DNA from: Bacteroidota bacterium
GTDB taxonomy: Bacteria; Bacteroidota; Ignavibacteria; Palsa-1295
Length of the DNA: 64,000 bases
Direction of reading: 5' to 3'
Assembly: GCA_018266755.1 (NCBI GenBank)
Contig: JAFDZW010000005.1
Span: 248,001-312,000 of the forward strand
In this document: one piece after another, positions 8,162 to 17,738 of the stretch
Numbering within the stretch: position 1 is the stretch's first letter
Layout of the letters: each line of letters starts with the position of its first letter
Notes under the pieces: generated by a model
The model's input: the letters and a program-made list of their open reading frames with translations, nothing else
What the model was told of the DNA's origin: nothing
The model's database searches: none
Made by a program: the position numbers and the translations under genes

Positions 8162-10378
8162 TTAGATAAACAGTGGTGCAAGCACCAGTGTGATCGTCGA
8201 GATCAACTTGATGAGCACGTGCAACGACGGGCCGGCAGTATCCTTGAACGGATCGCCGACGGTGTCGCCGACCACAGCAGCCTTGTGCGCTTCGGAGCGC
8301 TTGCCGCCGTAATTGCCCATTTCGATGAACTTCTTCGCATTATCCCACGCACCGCCGCCATTGTTGAGGAGCAATGCAACGAGAATACCAACGATCGTTG
8401 CGACCATCAGGAATCCTGCGACAACCTCTCCACCTGAAGCCAGACGAGGAGCGCTTTCTGCAGCAGCACCACCGAGCTTCATGTTGTAGAGGAACTTGAA
8501 GATCAACCCGACGACGACTGGCATGCCCGTCACGAGCAAGCCCGGAAGTACCATCTCCTTGAGAGCCGCGCGCGTCACGATATCTACCGTACGGCCGTAA
8601 TCCGGCTCTTGCGTCCCCTGAAGAATACCCGGCTTCTCTTTGAACTGTGCACGCACGTCGTTGATAACGGCGTAGGCAGAGCGACCGACAGCCTTGATGG
8701 CCATCGACGTGAACAAGAAGACGAGCATACCGCCGAGCGCTGCGCCGACGAAGACTTCCGGCTTCGTCAGATCGACCGCCGAAAGATGCAACCCGTAATG
8801 AGCGAGTTCGTCGAGGTACGCACTAAAGAGCAAGAAGGCGGCAAGTGCGGCCGAGCCGACTGCATAGCCCTTGGTGAGTGCTTTCGTCGTATTACCGACT
8901 GCATCGAGGCGATCCGTCTTTTCACGGATCGACTCCGGCTGCTGACTCATTTCGACGATACCACCGGCGTTATCGGTGATCGGGCCAAACGTGTCCATCG
9001 CAAGGATATACGCAGCGGTGCCGAGCATTCCCATCGTTGCGACAGCCGTGCCGAAGAGTCCTGCATGCTGCAAGCCGCTCGAATCGCCAATGTAATACGA
9101 TGCGACGATTGCAATGCCGATCGTGATGATCGGGTATGCAACGTTTTCAAAGCCCACAGCAATACCGGCGATGATGTTCGTTGCCGGACCCGTCTGCGAC
9201 GCTTCCGCAATGCTCTTCACCGGACGATAGCGATACTCGGTATAGTACTGCGTAATGAACACAAACGCCTGAGCGGTTGCAAGACCGATGACGCCACAGA
9301 TGAAGAAGCTCATCCATGCATTGGCTGCCGGGCCGTTCGGATCCGCCGGAGCGAGCAACCACTGCGACGCAAAGAAGAAGCCAACAGCCGCAAGCACAGT
9401 CGTCACGTAATAGCCGCGGTTGAGGGCCTTCATCGGATCTTCCGTCTCCTTCGCTTTCACCGACATAATGCCGACGATCGAAGAGATCAGCCCGAATGCG
9501 CGAGCAACGAGCGGGAACAACAGAACGCCGAGAATGCCGACCTTGAATGCACCCGGGTTCGCAACGAACAGCCCCGATGCAAGGATCATAGCACCGATGT
9601 TCTCAGCAGCCGTCGACTCGAAAAGGTCAGCACCACGACCGGCACAATCGCCGACGTTATCACCGACGAGGTCGGCGATTACAGCAGGGTTACGCGGATC
9701 GTCTTCCGGGATGCCGGCTTCGACTTTACCGACAAGGTCGGCACCGACGTCAGCAGCCTTCGTATAGATACCGCCGCCAAGCTGGGCGAAGAGTGCGACG
9801 AACGACGCACCGAACCCGTATCCGCCGATCAGCAGCGGAATCTTGGCAACATCTTGGTCAGCGGTGCCAACAACGCCCATCGCCTGAACGATGGCGAAGA
9901 GACCCGCAACACCGAGGAGCGAGAGCGCAACAACAAAGAGGCCCGACACTGCCCCACCGCGAAGAGCGGTCTGCAACGCATCGTTGAGCGACTTTGTGGC
10001 GGCGCTTGCCGTACGAATGTTCGTACGGATCGACACCCACATGCCAATATAGCCCGAACCCACCGAACACAATGCACCGAGCACGAAGCTCAGCGTCGTC
10101 CAGAATGCAAGCACCGATGTGCTCGATACCGGATCGTGTTCGTTGTGTGCACGTACAAAACCATATACGATGAAGATAACAGCGGCGACGACAGTTGCAA
10201 GAATAAGAATCGTCTTATTTTGCCGACGCAAGAATGCTTCGGCGCCTTGCTTGATGGCGTTGGAGATCTTCTGCATTGCAGGCGTCCCCTGGTCGCGCTT
10301 CATGACATTCGGGATGAGGTAGAGCCCTGCAAAGAGCAGGCCGACCACACTAATCCCTAAAACGAGTGCTAATTCCAT
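8162..10378 (-). CDS. hppA: Membrane-bound proton-pumping pyrophosphatase, K+-independent type
   Basis: 738 aa, an integral membrane protein of about 16 helices. It hydrolyses PPi and pumps H+ across the inner membrane. Catalytic loops are intact: DVGADLVGKVEAGIPEDDPR, DNVGDCAGRGADLFES, and near the C-terminus DTVGDPFKDTAGPSLH. The segment GNTTKALTKGYAVGSA carries Lys and Thr at the two positions that separate K+-independent from K+-dependent enzymes (the latter have Ala there). This predicts an H+-pumping, K+-independent enzyme. It is monocistronic, with its own terminator. It would recover energy from PPi released by biosynthesis and work alongside the bc-type complex and NhaA in ion homeostasis. 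Confidence 0.96.
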   Translation of the reverse strand: MELALVLGISVVGLLFAGLYLIPNVMKRDQGTPAMQKISNAIKQGAEAFLRRQNKTILILATVVAAVIFIVYGFVRAHNEHDPVSSTSVLAFWTTLSFVLGALCSVGSGYIGMWVSIRTNIRTASAATKSLNDALQTALRGGAVSGLFVVALSLLGVAGLFAIVQAMGVVGTADQDVAKIPLLIGGYGFGASFVALFAQLGGGIYTKAADVGADLVGKVEAGIPEDDPRNPAVIADLVGDNVGDCAGRGADLFESTAAENIGAMILASGLFVANPGAFKVGILGVLLFPLVARAFGLISSIVGIMSVKAKETEDPMKALNRGYYVTTVLAAVGFFFASQWLLAPADPNGPAANAWMSFFICGVIGLATAQAFVFITQYYTEYRYRPVKSIAEASQTGPATNIIAGIAVGFENVAYPIITIGIAIVASYYIGDSSGLQHAGLFGTAVATMGMLGTAAYILAMDTFGPITDNAGGIVEMSQQPESIREKTDRLDAVGNTTKALTKGYAVGSAALAAFLLFSAYLDELAHYGLHLSAVDLTKPEVFVGAALGGMLVFLFTSMAIKAVGRSAYAVINDVRAQFKEKPGILQGTQEPDYGRTVDIVTRAALKEMVLPGLLVTGMPVVVGLIFKFLYNMKLGGAAAESAPRLASGGEVVAGFLMVATIVGILVALLLNNGGGAWDNAKKFIEMGNYGGKRSEAHKAAVVGDTVGDPFKDTAGPSLHVLIKLISTITLVLAPLFI

Positions 10379-10547
10379 TCGTTTATTGAGCTATGGGTGA
10401 ATACACGTGAATACTACCGCGCCAGCGGGCAAAATCGGCTCGGATGACGCGTCGGTTTGATGAATTTCCGAAAATACGAAGAAATAGCCCGTCCTGACGC
10501 AATTTCGGGATTTTTGTGGATGATCACTTACAGATCCGACCGGCTCG

Positions 10548-11126
10548 CTATACTCCCGGTTTTACATTTATCACGTTCATTGCTTTGGGAGGCCCCTGTT
10601 TGACAATCTCGATACAACCACCGACAGCTCTCGATGTCATCTCGTCAATAATCGCTTTCTCCGATTCCTTAAAGCGGCCCAAGACATACCGAGCCTGTTC
10701 GCCTTTGTGAAAATCATTTCCTACTCCGCAGCGCAGACGGGGAAATTCATCCGTGCCGGTCTCGAAGATCACAGATGTCAGACCGTTATGGCCGCCGTCG
10801 GAGCCACGCAAGCGAAGTCGAAGAGCGCCGGGAGGAATTGCGATGTCGTCACAGATGACAACCACTTCTCCGATCTGAGCTTTGAAGAATGCCAGCACAT
10901 CGCGTACCGCTCGGCCAGAAAGATTCATATATGTCGTGGGCTTTACCAGCACGACATCGACACCAGCGAGGATGCCCTTCGCATAGTAATAATCGCCCTT
11001 CCCCGGTCGCCAGCCGAGCGAGCGTTCGAGTTTATGCTCGAGTTCATCGACGATGGCGAATCCAATGTTATGACGTGTGCCGTCATACTCTTTCCCCGGA
11101 TTTCCGAGTCCCACAAAGATGTACAT
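10548..11126 (-). CDS. pth: Peptidyl-tRNA hydrolase
   Basis: 192 aa. Starts MYIFVGLGNPGKEYDGTRHNIGF, containing the conserved Asn and the catalytic His20. KPTTYMNLSG, VICDDIAIPPGALRLRLRGSDGGHNGL and the FPRLRCGVG segment complete the Pth family signature. It cleaves peptidyl-tRNAs that drop off ribosomes. Directly downstream of rplY, but the rplY terminator lies between, so expression may partly depend on read-through. The rplY-pth pairing is common in bacteria. Confidence 0.96.
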   Translation of the reverse strand: MYIFVGLGNPGKEYDGTRHNIGFAIVDELEHKLERSLGWRPGKGDYYYAKGILAGVDVVLVKPTTYMNLSGRAVRDVLAFFKAQIGEVVVICDDIAIPPGALRLRLRGSDGGHNGLTSVIFETGTDEFPRLRCGVGNDFHKGEQARYVLGRFKESEKAIIDEMTSRAVGGCIEIVKQGPPKAMNVINVKPGV

Positions 11127-11145
11127 CTTCGATCAGAAAAAGAAA

Positions 11146-11175
11146 AACTCGCCGACCGGTGACGGCTGGCGAGTT
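11146..11175 (-). terminator. Rho-independent terminator after rplY
   Basis: 8-bp stem AACTCGCC/GGCGAGTT with inner pairs, followed on the minus strand by TTTTTCTTTTTC. It lies between the rplY stop and the pth start, so it would limit pth read-through. Confidence 0.8.
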
Positions 11176-11195
11176 CTTCACGAAGTTCACACAGT

Positions 11196-11831
11196 TTATG
11201 CTTCTTCTTCCTTCTTGCCCTTTGCCTGAATCTGCTCGGGCTCGGTGATCTCGGCTGCTGCACCTGGCGTTGCAGCCGTTTCGACCTTCGGCGCTGCGCA
11301 GGCAACGATCACGGCCGTTTCTTCGCCGTTGATCGTGTAGCCCGGATGTGCCGGCAAATCCTTGATATGGACGCCGTGACCGATCTTGAGGTTCGTAATA
11401 TCGACGTCGATGTGCGACGGAATCGCATCCGGCTCTGCGTTGATCGAGAGCTTATGCATGATGTGATCGATAATACCGCCGTCCTTCACGCCGACCGACT
11501 GGCCGACGAGATTGACCGGAACCTCGACGCGGATCTTCTCGCCCGCATGGATCTTCACGAAGTCAACGTGCGTGACACGGTCGGTGATCGGGTCGAACTG
11601 GATCTCGCGAAGGATGCAACGATTTGCATTTCCTGCAAGCGAGAGGTTCACAAGATGCGTCTCGTTTGTATAAATGAGCGGACGCAAGTCAAGCTCCTTC
11701 ACGTGGAAGGCGACCGAGGGTTCGCCGTGACCGTACAGGACACCCGGAACACGACCTTCGTTACGAAGATGTGCTGCCGAGCTGCCGCCGAGCTTCGTAC
11801 GAGCTTCGGCATTAAGTTGGATATCTGCCAT
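11196..11831 (-). CDS. rplY: 50S ribosomal protein L25/Ctc family
   Basis: 211 aa, the long TL5/Ctc form: an N-terminal 5S rRNA-binding L25 domain (residues ~1-95; LRNEGRVPGVLYGHGEPS, LREIQFDPITDRVTHVDFVKI), then a C-terminal beta domain (~96-185; VEVPVNLVGQSVGVKDGG, INGEETAVIV). The Glu/Lys-rich tail ends KGKKEEEA. It binds 5S rRNA in the large subunit. Transcribed with prs upstream; the order prs-rplY-pth is widespread. Confidence 0.95.
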   Translation of the reverse strand: MADIQLNAEARTKLGGSSAAHLRNEGRVPGVLYGHGEPSVAFHVKELDLRPLIYTNETHLVNLSLAGNANRCILREIQFDPITDRVTHVDFVKIHAGEKIRVEVPVNLVGQSVGVKDGGIIDHIMHKLSINAEPDAIPSHIDVDITNLKIGHGVHIKDLPAHPGYTINGEETAVIVACAAPKVETAATPGAAAEITEPEQIQAKGKKEEEA

Positions 11832-12013
11832 TGTTGTTTACCTTTCATCAGCCGTCGCACACTTACGTCAGAGGGGGAGCCGGCGTGTAACCGTCTCGCT
11901 TCGGCGTAACACCGAAGTTACCTCCAAGCAGTGCCCAGCGGCGCTGGTGGAATGTACCCTGCGACCATCGCAGGTAATACCGTGAGGCTCCAGCGTGCCG
12001 GAACCGCACAAAG
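11832..12013. other. prs-rplY intergenic region with two small hairpins
   Basis: 182 bp without a plausible gene. It holds a CTTCGG/CCGAAG hairpin near 11898-11916 and a 7-bp hairpin CCTGCGA/TCGCAGG (11958-11974). Neither has a U-tract, so they look like leader or processing structures rather than terminators. Confidence 0.35.
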
Positions 12014-12943
12014 TTATTTGTCGAAGAGCGAGCTGATGCTTGCGCCTTTATTCGTTCGTTTGATCGCTTCGGCAAAGAGCTTTGCGACCGAGCGAACTTT
12101 GATCTTTTTCGACTCTCGTGCCAACGGTATCGAATCCGTAACGAGCAAGAATTCGAGCGGCGAATCCTCGATCCGTTCGATCGCCTTGCCGCTGAGCACC
12201 GGGTGCGTACACGCACCGTAAATCTTCTTCGCGCCGGCATCCTTGAGGGCACGTGCAGCATTCGTAAACGTGCCGCCGGTATCGATCAAATCGTCCACAA
12301 GAATGATCGTCTTCCCTTCCGGTTCGCCGATGACGTTCATCACTTCGGCAACGTTCGGGGCGGGACGGCGCTTGTCGATGATCACCAGATCCGCATCGAA
12401 ACGCTTTGCAAATCCTCGCGCCATTTTCGTGCCCCCGACATCGGGCGATGCGATGGCGAGGTTCTTCAACCCGAGGTTGCGAAAATATTTTGCGAATGCG
12501 TTCGATGCATACAAATGATCGAACGGAATATCGAAGAATCCCTGCAACTGCGGTGCATGCAGGTCCATCGAGATCACACGGTCGGCGCCTGCCTCGGTGA
12601 TGAGGTTTGCGACGAGTTTGCTCGTGATCGCAACGCGTGGTTGGTCCTTGCGGTCCTGGCGTGCATACCCGAAATACGGAAGCACCGCCGTGATCCGCTT
12701 CGCGCTTGCTCTGCGTGCTGCGTCGATGAGCATCAGCAGCTCCATCAGATTGTCCGACGGAGGCATGGTCGATTGTACAATGAACAAGTCGACGTCGCGG
12801 ATATTCTCGTCGTACTTTACCCAGATCTCGCCGTCCGCAAAGTTCTTGATCTGCGCCTTCGCCAGTTTCAGGCCGAGCGCTTTAGCGATCTGAGCAGCGA
12901 ACACCGGATTACTGCGTCCGGCAACGATCTTCATTTGCGACAT
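12014..12943 (-). CDS. prs: Ribose-phosphate pyrophosphokinase (PRPP synthase)
   Basis: 309 aa, standard class I length. Motifs include the flexible-loop region YFGYARQDRKDQPR, DLHAPQLQGFFDIPFDHL, the region SPDVGGTKMARGFAKR, and the PRPP-binding loop ILVDDLIDTGGTF. It makes PRPP from ribose 5-phosphate and ATP for nucleotide, His and Trp synthesis. An in-frame second Met at codon 4 (MKIVAGRSNP) is an equally likely start. tRNA-Gln lies 82 bp upstream on the same strand. Confidence 0.97.
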   Translation of the reverse strand: MSQMKIVAGRSNPVFAAQIAKALGLKLAKAQIKNFADGEIWVKYDENIRDVDLFIVQSTMPPSDNLMELLMLIDAARRASAKRITAVLPYFGYARQDRKDQPRVAITSKLVANLITEAGADRVISMDLHAPQLQGFFDIPFDHLYASNAFAKYFRNLGLKNLAIASPDVGGTKMARGFAKRFDADLVIIDKRRPAPNVAEVMNVIGEPEGKTIILVDDLIDTGGTFTNAARALKDAGAKKIYGACTHPVLSGKAIERIEDSPLEFLLVTDSIPLARESKKIKVRSVAKLFAEAIKRTNKGASISSLFDK

Positions 12944-13025
12944 CGACGACGATCAATTAGGATCGCTGCACTTGTTGGCGACGGCAACACGCCGTTCGCT
13001 ACTGTGCAACAACACAGTTCAAACG

Positions 13026-13097
13026 CTGGGGTGGCAGGATTCGAACCTACGAATGGCGCCTCCAAAGGGCGCTGCCTTACCGCTTGGCGACACCCCA
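13026..13097 (-). tRNA. tRNA-Gln (anticodon UUG)
   Basis: Folded by eye on the minus strand: acceptor TGGGGTG/CACCCCA, discriminator G, anticodon stem GCGCC/GGCGC with loop CTTTGGA (anticodon TTG), T-loop GGTTCGAATCC. 72 nt, CCA not encoded. It precedes prs on the same strand. Confidence 0.95.
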
Positions 13098-13207
13098 ATT
13101 CAAGAAAGAATCAATAACGCGAGGGATAGATAGTCATCACTGTAACCACCGTGGATAAATGACTTGGAAACACCATTCATTCTCCACCACCCCTCGCTTA
13201 CCCATTC

Positions 13208-13831
13208 CTACCTGCTTGGTACTCCTTCGAGCGACCCGATAACAGATTGAAGAAGTCGGTAGTTCGATAAATATGGCCCTGCAGGGGCCGTTTGGCGCAG
13301 TTGCACCATTCCGAGCTCGTAAAACCGGACGCCCGTCGTAAAGACGACATAGCGCGAATGCAGAATATGGTCGGGTCCGCGGGAAATCTCATAATTTGCG
13401 AACGGCCGATGATACTGGGTAAATACCTCCGGGTTACGTTCGAGCCTAAAGCCCTCTATCTTCGAACGATGGATATTGATCGACTCTTCGGCAACCGCCA
13501 AGAGGCCGTCCTGATCATAGCGGCGGCGCAAACTCGCAGACCCAGGAATCTCGATCAACGTCAATGCCCATGACCGGATCGAATCGGTGTAGACAAACGC
13601 CACGTTTTCCAAGGGTTGAATGTGTTCGATATTCGTTTGCAGCCAGCCGCTCGGATAATGCCCGGCCAGGTCTCCGACCGGAGAATGAAAGTAATCGTCG
13701 CTTAGCGCAGATGGGTACGGATCATAAAACGCCTTCTCCTCGGCCAGTTTGACGGGGGCCGGATAGAACAACGAGCAGCCTTGCGCGAGTGGCAGACACA
13801 ACAGGCCGAGTACAAGTAAGCGAAACTTCAC
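13208..13831 (-). CDS. Predicted lipoprotein of unknown function
   Basis: 207 aa from a GTG at 13831. The frame can be extended to 13909, but that would overlap the next gene and hide the signal. N-terminus VKFRLLVLGLLCLPLAQGC is a signal peptide with lipobox LAQGC, so the mature protein starts at Cys19. The rest is mixed alpha/beta without transmembrane segments (FVYTDSIRSWALTLIEIPGSASLRRRY, HSRYVVFTTGVRFYELGMV). The pattern loosely recalls small periplasmic stress-type beta domains, but I do not recognise a family. It lies 49 bp downstream of the PorV/PorQ-like gene in the same direction. Confidence 0.7.
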   Translation of the reverse strand: MKFRLLVLGLLCLPLAQGCSLFYPAPVKLAEEKAFYDPYPSALSDDYFHSPVGDLAGHYPSGWLQTNIEHIQPLENVAFVYTDSIRSWALTLIEIPGSASLRRRYDQDGLLAVAEESINIHRSKIEGFRLERNPEVFTQYHRPFANYEISRGPDHILHSRYVVFTTGVRFYELGMVQLRQTAPAGPYLSNYRLLQSVIGSLEGVPSR

Positions 13832-13880
13832 GGGCGCAAATATACGAGGACAAGCGATACCGCAATGTCGATCGGTCGGT

Positions 13881-14909
13881 TCAGCGAGCACGTCGCAACT
13901 TATTGTCAAGGGCGATGCTAAAGCTCACGCGGTGAGTGTTGCCGAGTTGGTCATCGGCGGAGAAACTCTGAAACGCGTAATCAAGTGAGAGTTTCGGCAG
14001 GTGGATGCCGACACCGAGCGTCAGAAGTTTTGTGTCGGTATATCCACCTCGAACAAAAACGATATTGCGGAATGCGTACTCGAGACCGGCATGCATGTCA
14101 GCGCTAATCGGCCCAACATGAACTTCGGAGACACTTCCGCGATTTTCAAATCGGAGATCGATATCTGCGACCGGCATAATGACGTGGGCACGATCGTCAA
14201 ACAGGTCCCACTGGTATGCTCCGCCGAGCTTCAGAGTGGGCGACACAAGTTCGCGGGTACCACTAGTATAGGAAAGCAGGGTTGTCGTAATATCTTGTCC
14301 GACCGCCGCGAGCATTAGTTGGTCCGATACGCGGTACCGCACCGCGGCATCGAACCCAATCCCCGTTGCCGAATTCTCCGGGTCGAGCTTCCGGACGATG
14401 AACTTCAGATTTGCCCCGTACGAAAGCGGCGAAGAATCCTGTTGGTGGCCGTACGAGAGATACACTCCCCAATCATAATTCCCGAACGTTGTGACTTTTG
14501 AGTAATCGAGATAATTCTCGCCGTCGAAGGTACCGCTCCCGGAGCGGTCGACAAATGCATTTCGCGTATCCTTGATGTCCGAGATTCCGATATGAAAGAC
14601 AGAGAGGGCTACACCGCTTGATTTCCCTAATGGAATGGCGATCGCGCCATAGTCGTACTTTACCGTATTGTCGAAACGGGCCTCGTGCATAGCCGAAATA
14701 TTCGGATAGGTAAGCGAAGACAATCCGGCAGGATTCCAATACCCCATCGTTGCATCGTCGACAAATGCAATGGCCGAACCTCCGAGCGCAAGGGAGCGAG
14801 CCCCCGCACCCAGTTGCAAGAATTCGCCACTATACGCACGAAAGCTCTGCGCTCGAACGGCGCAGCTTGCAACAAGTAGCAGCAGAATGGATAACGAACG
14901 AAATCTCAC
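13881..14909 (-). CDS. PorV/PorQ-family outer-membrane beta-barrel protein
   Basis: 342 aa from a GTG. Signal peptide MRFRSLSILLLLVASCAVRA, then the family opening LQLGAGARSLALGGSAIAFVDDATMGYWNPAGLSSL, which places a conserved NPA motif after a short Gly-rich lead. The remainder alternates beta strands (GVALSVFHIGISDI, YGANLKFIVRKL, AGLEYAFRNIVFVRGGYT) and ends in an aromatic-rich strand. In the T9SS, PorV shuttles cargo from the SprA translocon to the PorU protease. This protein belongs to the broader PorV/PorQ superfamily, and which member it is cannot be settled by eye. sprA and porU lie elsewhere in the window. Confidence 0.75.
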   Translation of the reverse strand: MRFRSLSILLLLVASCAVRAQSFRAYSGEFLQLGAGARSLALGGSAIAFVDDATMGYWNPAGLSSLTYPNISAMHEARFDNTVKYDYGAIAIPLGKSSGVALSVFHIGISDIKDTRNAFVDRSGSGTFDGENYLDYSKVTTFGNYDWGVYLSYGHQQDSSPLSYGANLKFIVRKLDPENSATGIGFDAAVRYRVSDQLMLAAVGQDITTTLLSYTSGTRELVSPTLKLGGAYQWDLFDDRAHVIMPVADIDLRFENRGSVSEVHVGPISADMHAGLEYAFRNIVFVRGGYTDTKLLTLGVGIHLPKLSLDYAFQSFSADDQLGNTHRVSFSIALDNKLRRAR

Positions 14910-14970
14910 TGTGTCAATCTACAACAAACGGAGCAGGAATGTTCAAAGGGACGAACAATTGCCTTCCCGA

Positions 14971-15726
14971 TCACCACAACCCAAATGAATCCGGGTATGA
15001 CACCCGCATGAACGTAAGCCCATGTGCCGGACAAATGAACTTTGCCCGGTGAAGCTCTTGGGGTTCGTCGATGAGCCTCCGAAATGCCTCGATAGACAGC
15101 TTGCCTTTTCCGATCTCGACGGTGGCCCCCACCAGTGCTCGCACCATGCCACGAACGAAGCGGTTTGCGCTCAACGCTATCGTGAGCATATCGCCGGAGT
15201 TTACAAGCGCAGCTTGCGTGACCGTACAGCGGTAGTGGTTGACATCGTCGGATAATTTGGAAAACGATGTGAAGTCATGCTCACCAACAAGCATGGCAAC
15301 GGCCGCCTGCATTGCCGATTCGTCCAGCTGCTGCCATACTTGCCAAGCATAATTCCGACCGACAGCAATGCGCCGGCGAGCGATCCGATATTCGTAGCTT
15401 CGCTCGACGGCCGAATACCGTGCATGAAAGTCTTCACTGACAACGCGAGCATCTCGAACGACGATATCTTCGTCCGTCAGCGCATTCAGTGCTTCGAGCA
15501 GCTTCCACGAAGGCATCTCGGCTGAAACGTTTACGTCCGCATGAGCGACCATTCCGACTGCATGAACTCCGGCATCCGTTCGGCCTGCACCGATCACGAT
15601 CGTCTCATTTCCACTCAAACGTGCAAGCGTATCCTGCAAGGCACCTTGAACGGTCCTGCCGTCAGGTTGCACCTGCCACCCGTTGAAAGCGCTGCCGTCA
15701 TACTCGACAAGGAGTGCAATTTTCAT
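14971..15726 (-). CDS. truA: tRNA pseudouridine(38-40) synthase
   Basis: 251 aa. N-terminus MKIALLVEYDGSAFNGWQVQP. The catalytic Asp lies in GAGRTDAGVHAVGMVAHAD (about residue 52), and ALSANRFVRGMVRALVG is the conserved C-terminal block. It modifies uridines 38-40 in the anticodon arm. Divergent from glmS with 85 bp between the start codons. Confidence 0.97.
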   Translation of the reverse strand: MKIALLVEYDGSAFNGWQVQPDGRTVQGALQDTLARLSGNETIVIGAGRTDAGVHAVGMVAHADVNVSAEMPSWKLLEALNALTDEDIVVRDARVVSEDFHARYSAVERSYEYRIARRRIAVGRNYAWQVWQQLDESAMQAAVAMLVGEHDFTSFSKLSDDVNHYRCTVTQAALVNSGDMLTIALSANRFVRGMVRALVGATVEIGKGKLSIEAFRRLIDEPQELHRAKFICPAHGLTFMRVSYPDSFGLW

Positions 15727-15811
15727 CCCCAGTAGTAACAGTTTTCCATGAAATACGTTATAGTTCGCTACACGCTCGATCCATTTTTTTATTTAACGAG
15801 GATTCACGTCT

Positions 15812-17659
15812 ATGTGCGGAATAGTCGGGTACGTAGGGCATCGCGAGGCGCAGCCGATCATCGTTTCAGGTCTGAAACGGTTGGAGTACCGAGGATATGA
15901 TAGCGCCGGAATCGCCACGATCGAGCATACAGCCGCTCATGACACTCTCAGTGTCCTCAAGTGCAAAGGCAAGGTCAGCGATCTCGAAGAGATACTTCGC
16001 ACTCATCCGATCCGTGCGAGCATCGGCATTGGTCACACCAGATGGGCCACACACGGTGTTCCGAGCGACGTCAATAGCCACCCGCACACCGACCAGACGG
16101 GCACAATAGCACTGATCCATAACGGCATCATTGAAAACTACTCCTCGATCAAGAGAACGCTCCTCGAACGCGGACATACGTTCAATAGCGAGACCGACAC
16201 CGAAGTACTGGCTCACCTCGTCGGAGAATTTTATTCGAAAGGCATTTCCCTGACCGAAGCAGTGCGCCTGGCTTTGAGCGAAGTGGTCGGCGCCTACGGA
16301 GTCTGTGTCATCGCTGCAGACTCGCCCCGGGAAATTGTCTGTGCACGCAAAGGCTCACCGATCGTAATCGGCGTCGGCGACAACGAGAATTTCATTGCAA
16401 GCGACGCAGCAGCGTTGATCTCGCACACGAGAAACGTAATCTATCTTTCCGATGGTGAAATCGCTACGATCACGGACCATGACGTCAAGACTCGTACGAT
16501 CGAAGACGTCGAGGTGACCAAGGAGATCGAGGCGATTACCATTAAGCTCGAAGAGATCGAAAAGGGCGGCTACGAGCACTTCATGCTCAAAGAGATCCAT
16601 GAGCAACCGACGACCGTCCACGACGCAATGCGCGGTCGCATTCTTTCCGACGAAGGCACGACCATCCTCGGCGGCTTGCGCAACCACTTGCCTGCTCTTC
16701 GTGCAGCCAAGCGCTTGATCATTACTGCATGTGGCACGAGCTACCACGCCGGCCTGATCGGCAAATACATGCTCGAGCAATTAGCGCAAGTCCCGGTCGA
16801 TGTCGAGTATGCCAGCGAGTTTCGCTACCGCAACCCGGTCGTCAACGAAGGCGACATCATGATCGTTATTTCGCAATCCGGCGAGACGGCGGATACACTC
16901 GCTGCCATGCGCGAAGGCAAACGAAAAGGTGCGACAGCCCTCGGCGTCGTGAACGTGGTCGGCTCGACGATCGCACGCGAATCCGATGGCGGTGTCTATA
17001 TCCATGCAGGACCTGAGATTGGCGTCGCTTCGACCAAAGCATTTACGTCTCAAGTGACGGTACTTGCACTGCTGGCCGTGATGCTGGGACGGATGAAAGG
17101 GCTTTCGGTCGTCGACGGAAAGGAATATATCCGTTCGCTTTCCGCACTCCCCGATCAGATCGGCAGTCTGATAGAATCGTGTGAAAAGACCGTAAAAGCG
17201 ATCGTCGATGATTTCAAGGATGCCGATCACTTCCTCTACCTCGGTCGCGGCTACAACTACTCGGTTGCTCTCGAAGGGGCGCTGAAACTCAAAGAGATTT
17301 CCTACATTCACGCTGAGGGCTACCCGGCAGCCGAGATGAAGCATGGCCCGATCGCATTGATCGACGAGAACATGCCGGTGGTCGTGATCGCTCCGAACGA
17401 CGATGTGTATGAGAAAGTGATCTCGAATATCATGGAAGTCCGTGCACGCGGAGGCAAAGTGATCGCGATCGCAAGCGAGGGCGACAAAGAGATTTCACAC
17501 TTAGCCGAACGTGTGATCTATATCCCCAACACATTGCCAATGCTCGTTCCGATCCTATCTGTTATCCCGCTTCAACTGCTGGCGTACTACATGGCGACAG
17601 CTCGCGGCGCGAATGTAGATCAGCCGCGTAACCTTGCGAAGTCCGTGACCGTCGAATAA
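15812..17659 (+). CDS. glmS: Glucosamine-fructose-6-phosphate aminotransferase (isomerizing)
   Basis: 615 aa. Class II glutamine amidotransferase domain with nucleophile Cys2 (MCGIVGYVG) and LEYRGYDSAG, GIGHTRWATHG; then two SIS domains (ACGTSYHAGLIGKY, ISQSGETADT, FLYLGRGYNYSVALEGALKLKEISY). The C-terminus ends LAKSVTVE as expected. It makes glucosamine 6-phosphate from fructose 6-phosphate and glutamine for peptidoglycan and LPS. A GAGG-like ribosome site precedes the ATG. No glmS ribozyme fold was seen in the short 5' region. Confidence 0.98.
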   Translation: MCGIVGYVGHREAQPIIVSGLKRLEYRGYDSAGIATIEHTAAHDTLSVLKCKGKVSDLEEILRTHPIRASIGIGHTRWATHGVPSDVNSHPHTDQTGTIALIHNGIIENYSSIKRTLLERGHTFNSETDTEVLAHLVGEFYSKGISLTEAVRLALSEVVGAYGVCVIAADSPREIVCARKGSPIVIGVGDNENFIASDAAALISHTRNVIYLSDGEIATITDHDVKTRTIEDVEVTKEIEAITIKLEEIEKGGYEHFMLKEIHEQPTTVHDAMRGRILSDEGTTILGGLRNHLPALRAAKRLIITACGTSYHAGLIGKYMLEQLAQVPVDVEYASEFRYRNPVVNEGDIMIVISQSGETADTLAAMREGKRKGATALGVVNVVGSTIARESDGGVYIHAGPEIGVASTKAFTSQVTVLALLAVMLGRMKGLSVVDGKEYIRSLSALPDQIGSLIESCEKTVKAIVDDFKDADHFLYLGRGYNYSVALEGALKLKEISYIHAEGYPAAEMKHGPIALIDENMPVVVIAPNDDVYEKVISNIMEVRARGGKVIAIASEGDKEISHLAERVIYIPNTLPMLVPILSVIPLQLLAYYMATARGANVDQPRNLAKSVTVE

Positions 17660-17694
17660 AACAGGCTATCTAACCGATATAATATCAACAAAAA

Positions 17695-17712
17695 ACGCGC
17701 CGATCGGCGCGT
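17695..17712. terminator. Bidirectional terminator between glmS and the PpiD-like gene
   Basis: An 18-base perfect palindrome flanked by five further A residues on the left and five further T residues on the right, between two convergent genes. Confidence 0.9.
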
Positions 17713-17738
17713 TTTTTGTTTGGATACAATCGGCAACG

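Noticed and set aside
8609-10360. 583-codon open frame on the plus strand
   Set aside because: Exactly antisense to hppA; Arg/Asp/Glu-rich translation without any domain, a by-product of codon bias.
12203-13117. 304-codon plus-strand frame over prs and tRNA-Gln
   Set aside because: Runs through a tRNA and the conserved prs motifs on the other strand; its end is antisense tRNA translation.
15740-15811. glmS ribozyme or riboswitch upstream of glmS
   Set aside because: The 5' region is only 85 bp to the divergent truA gene and shows no glmS ribozyme core.
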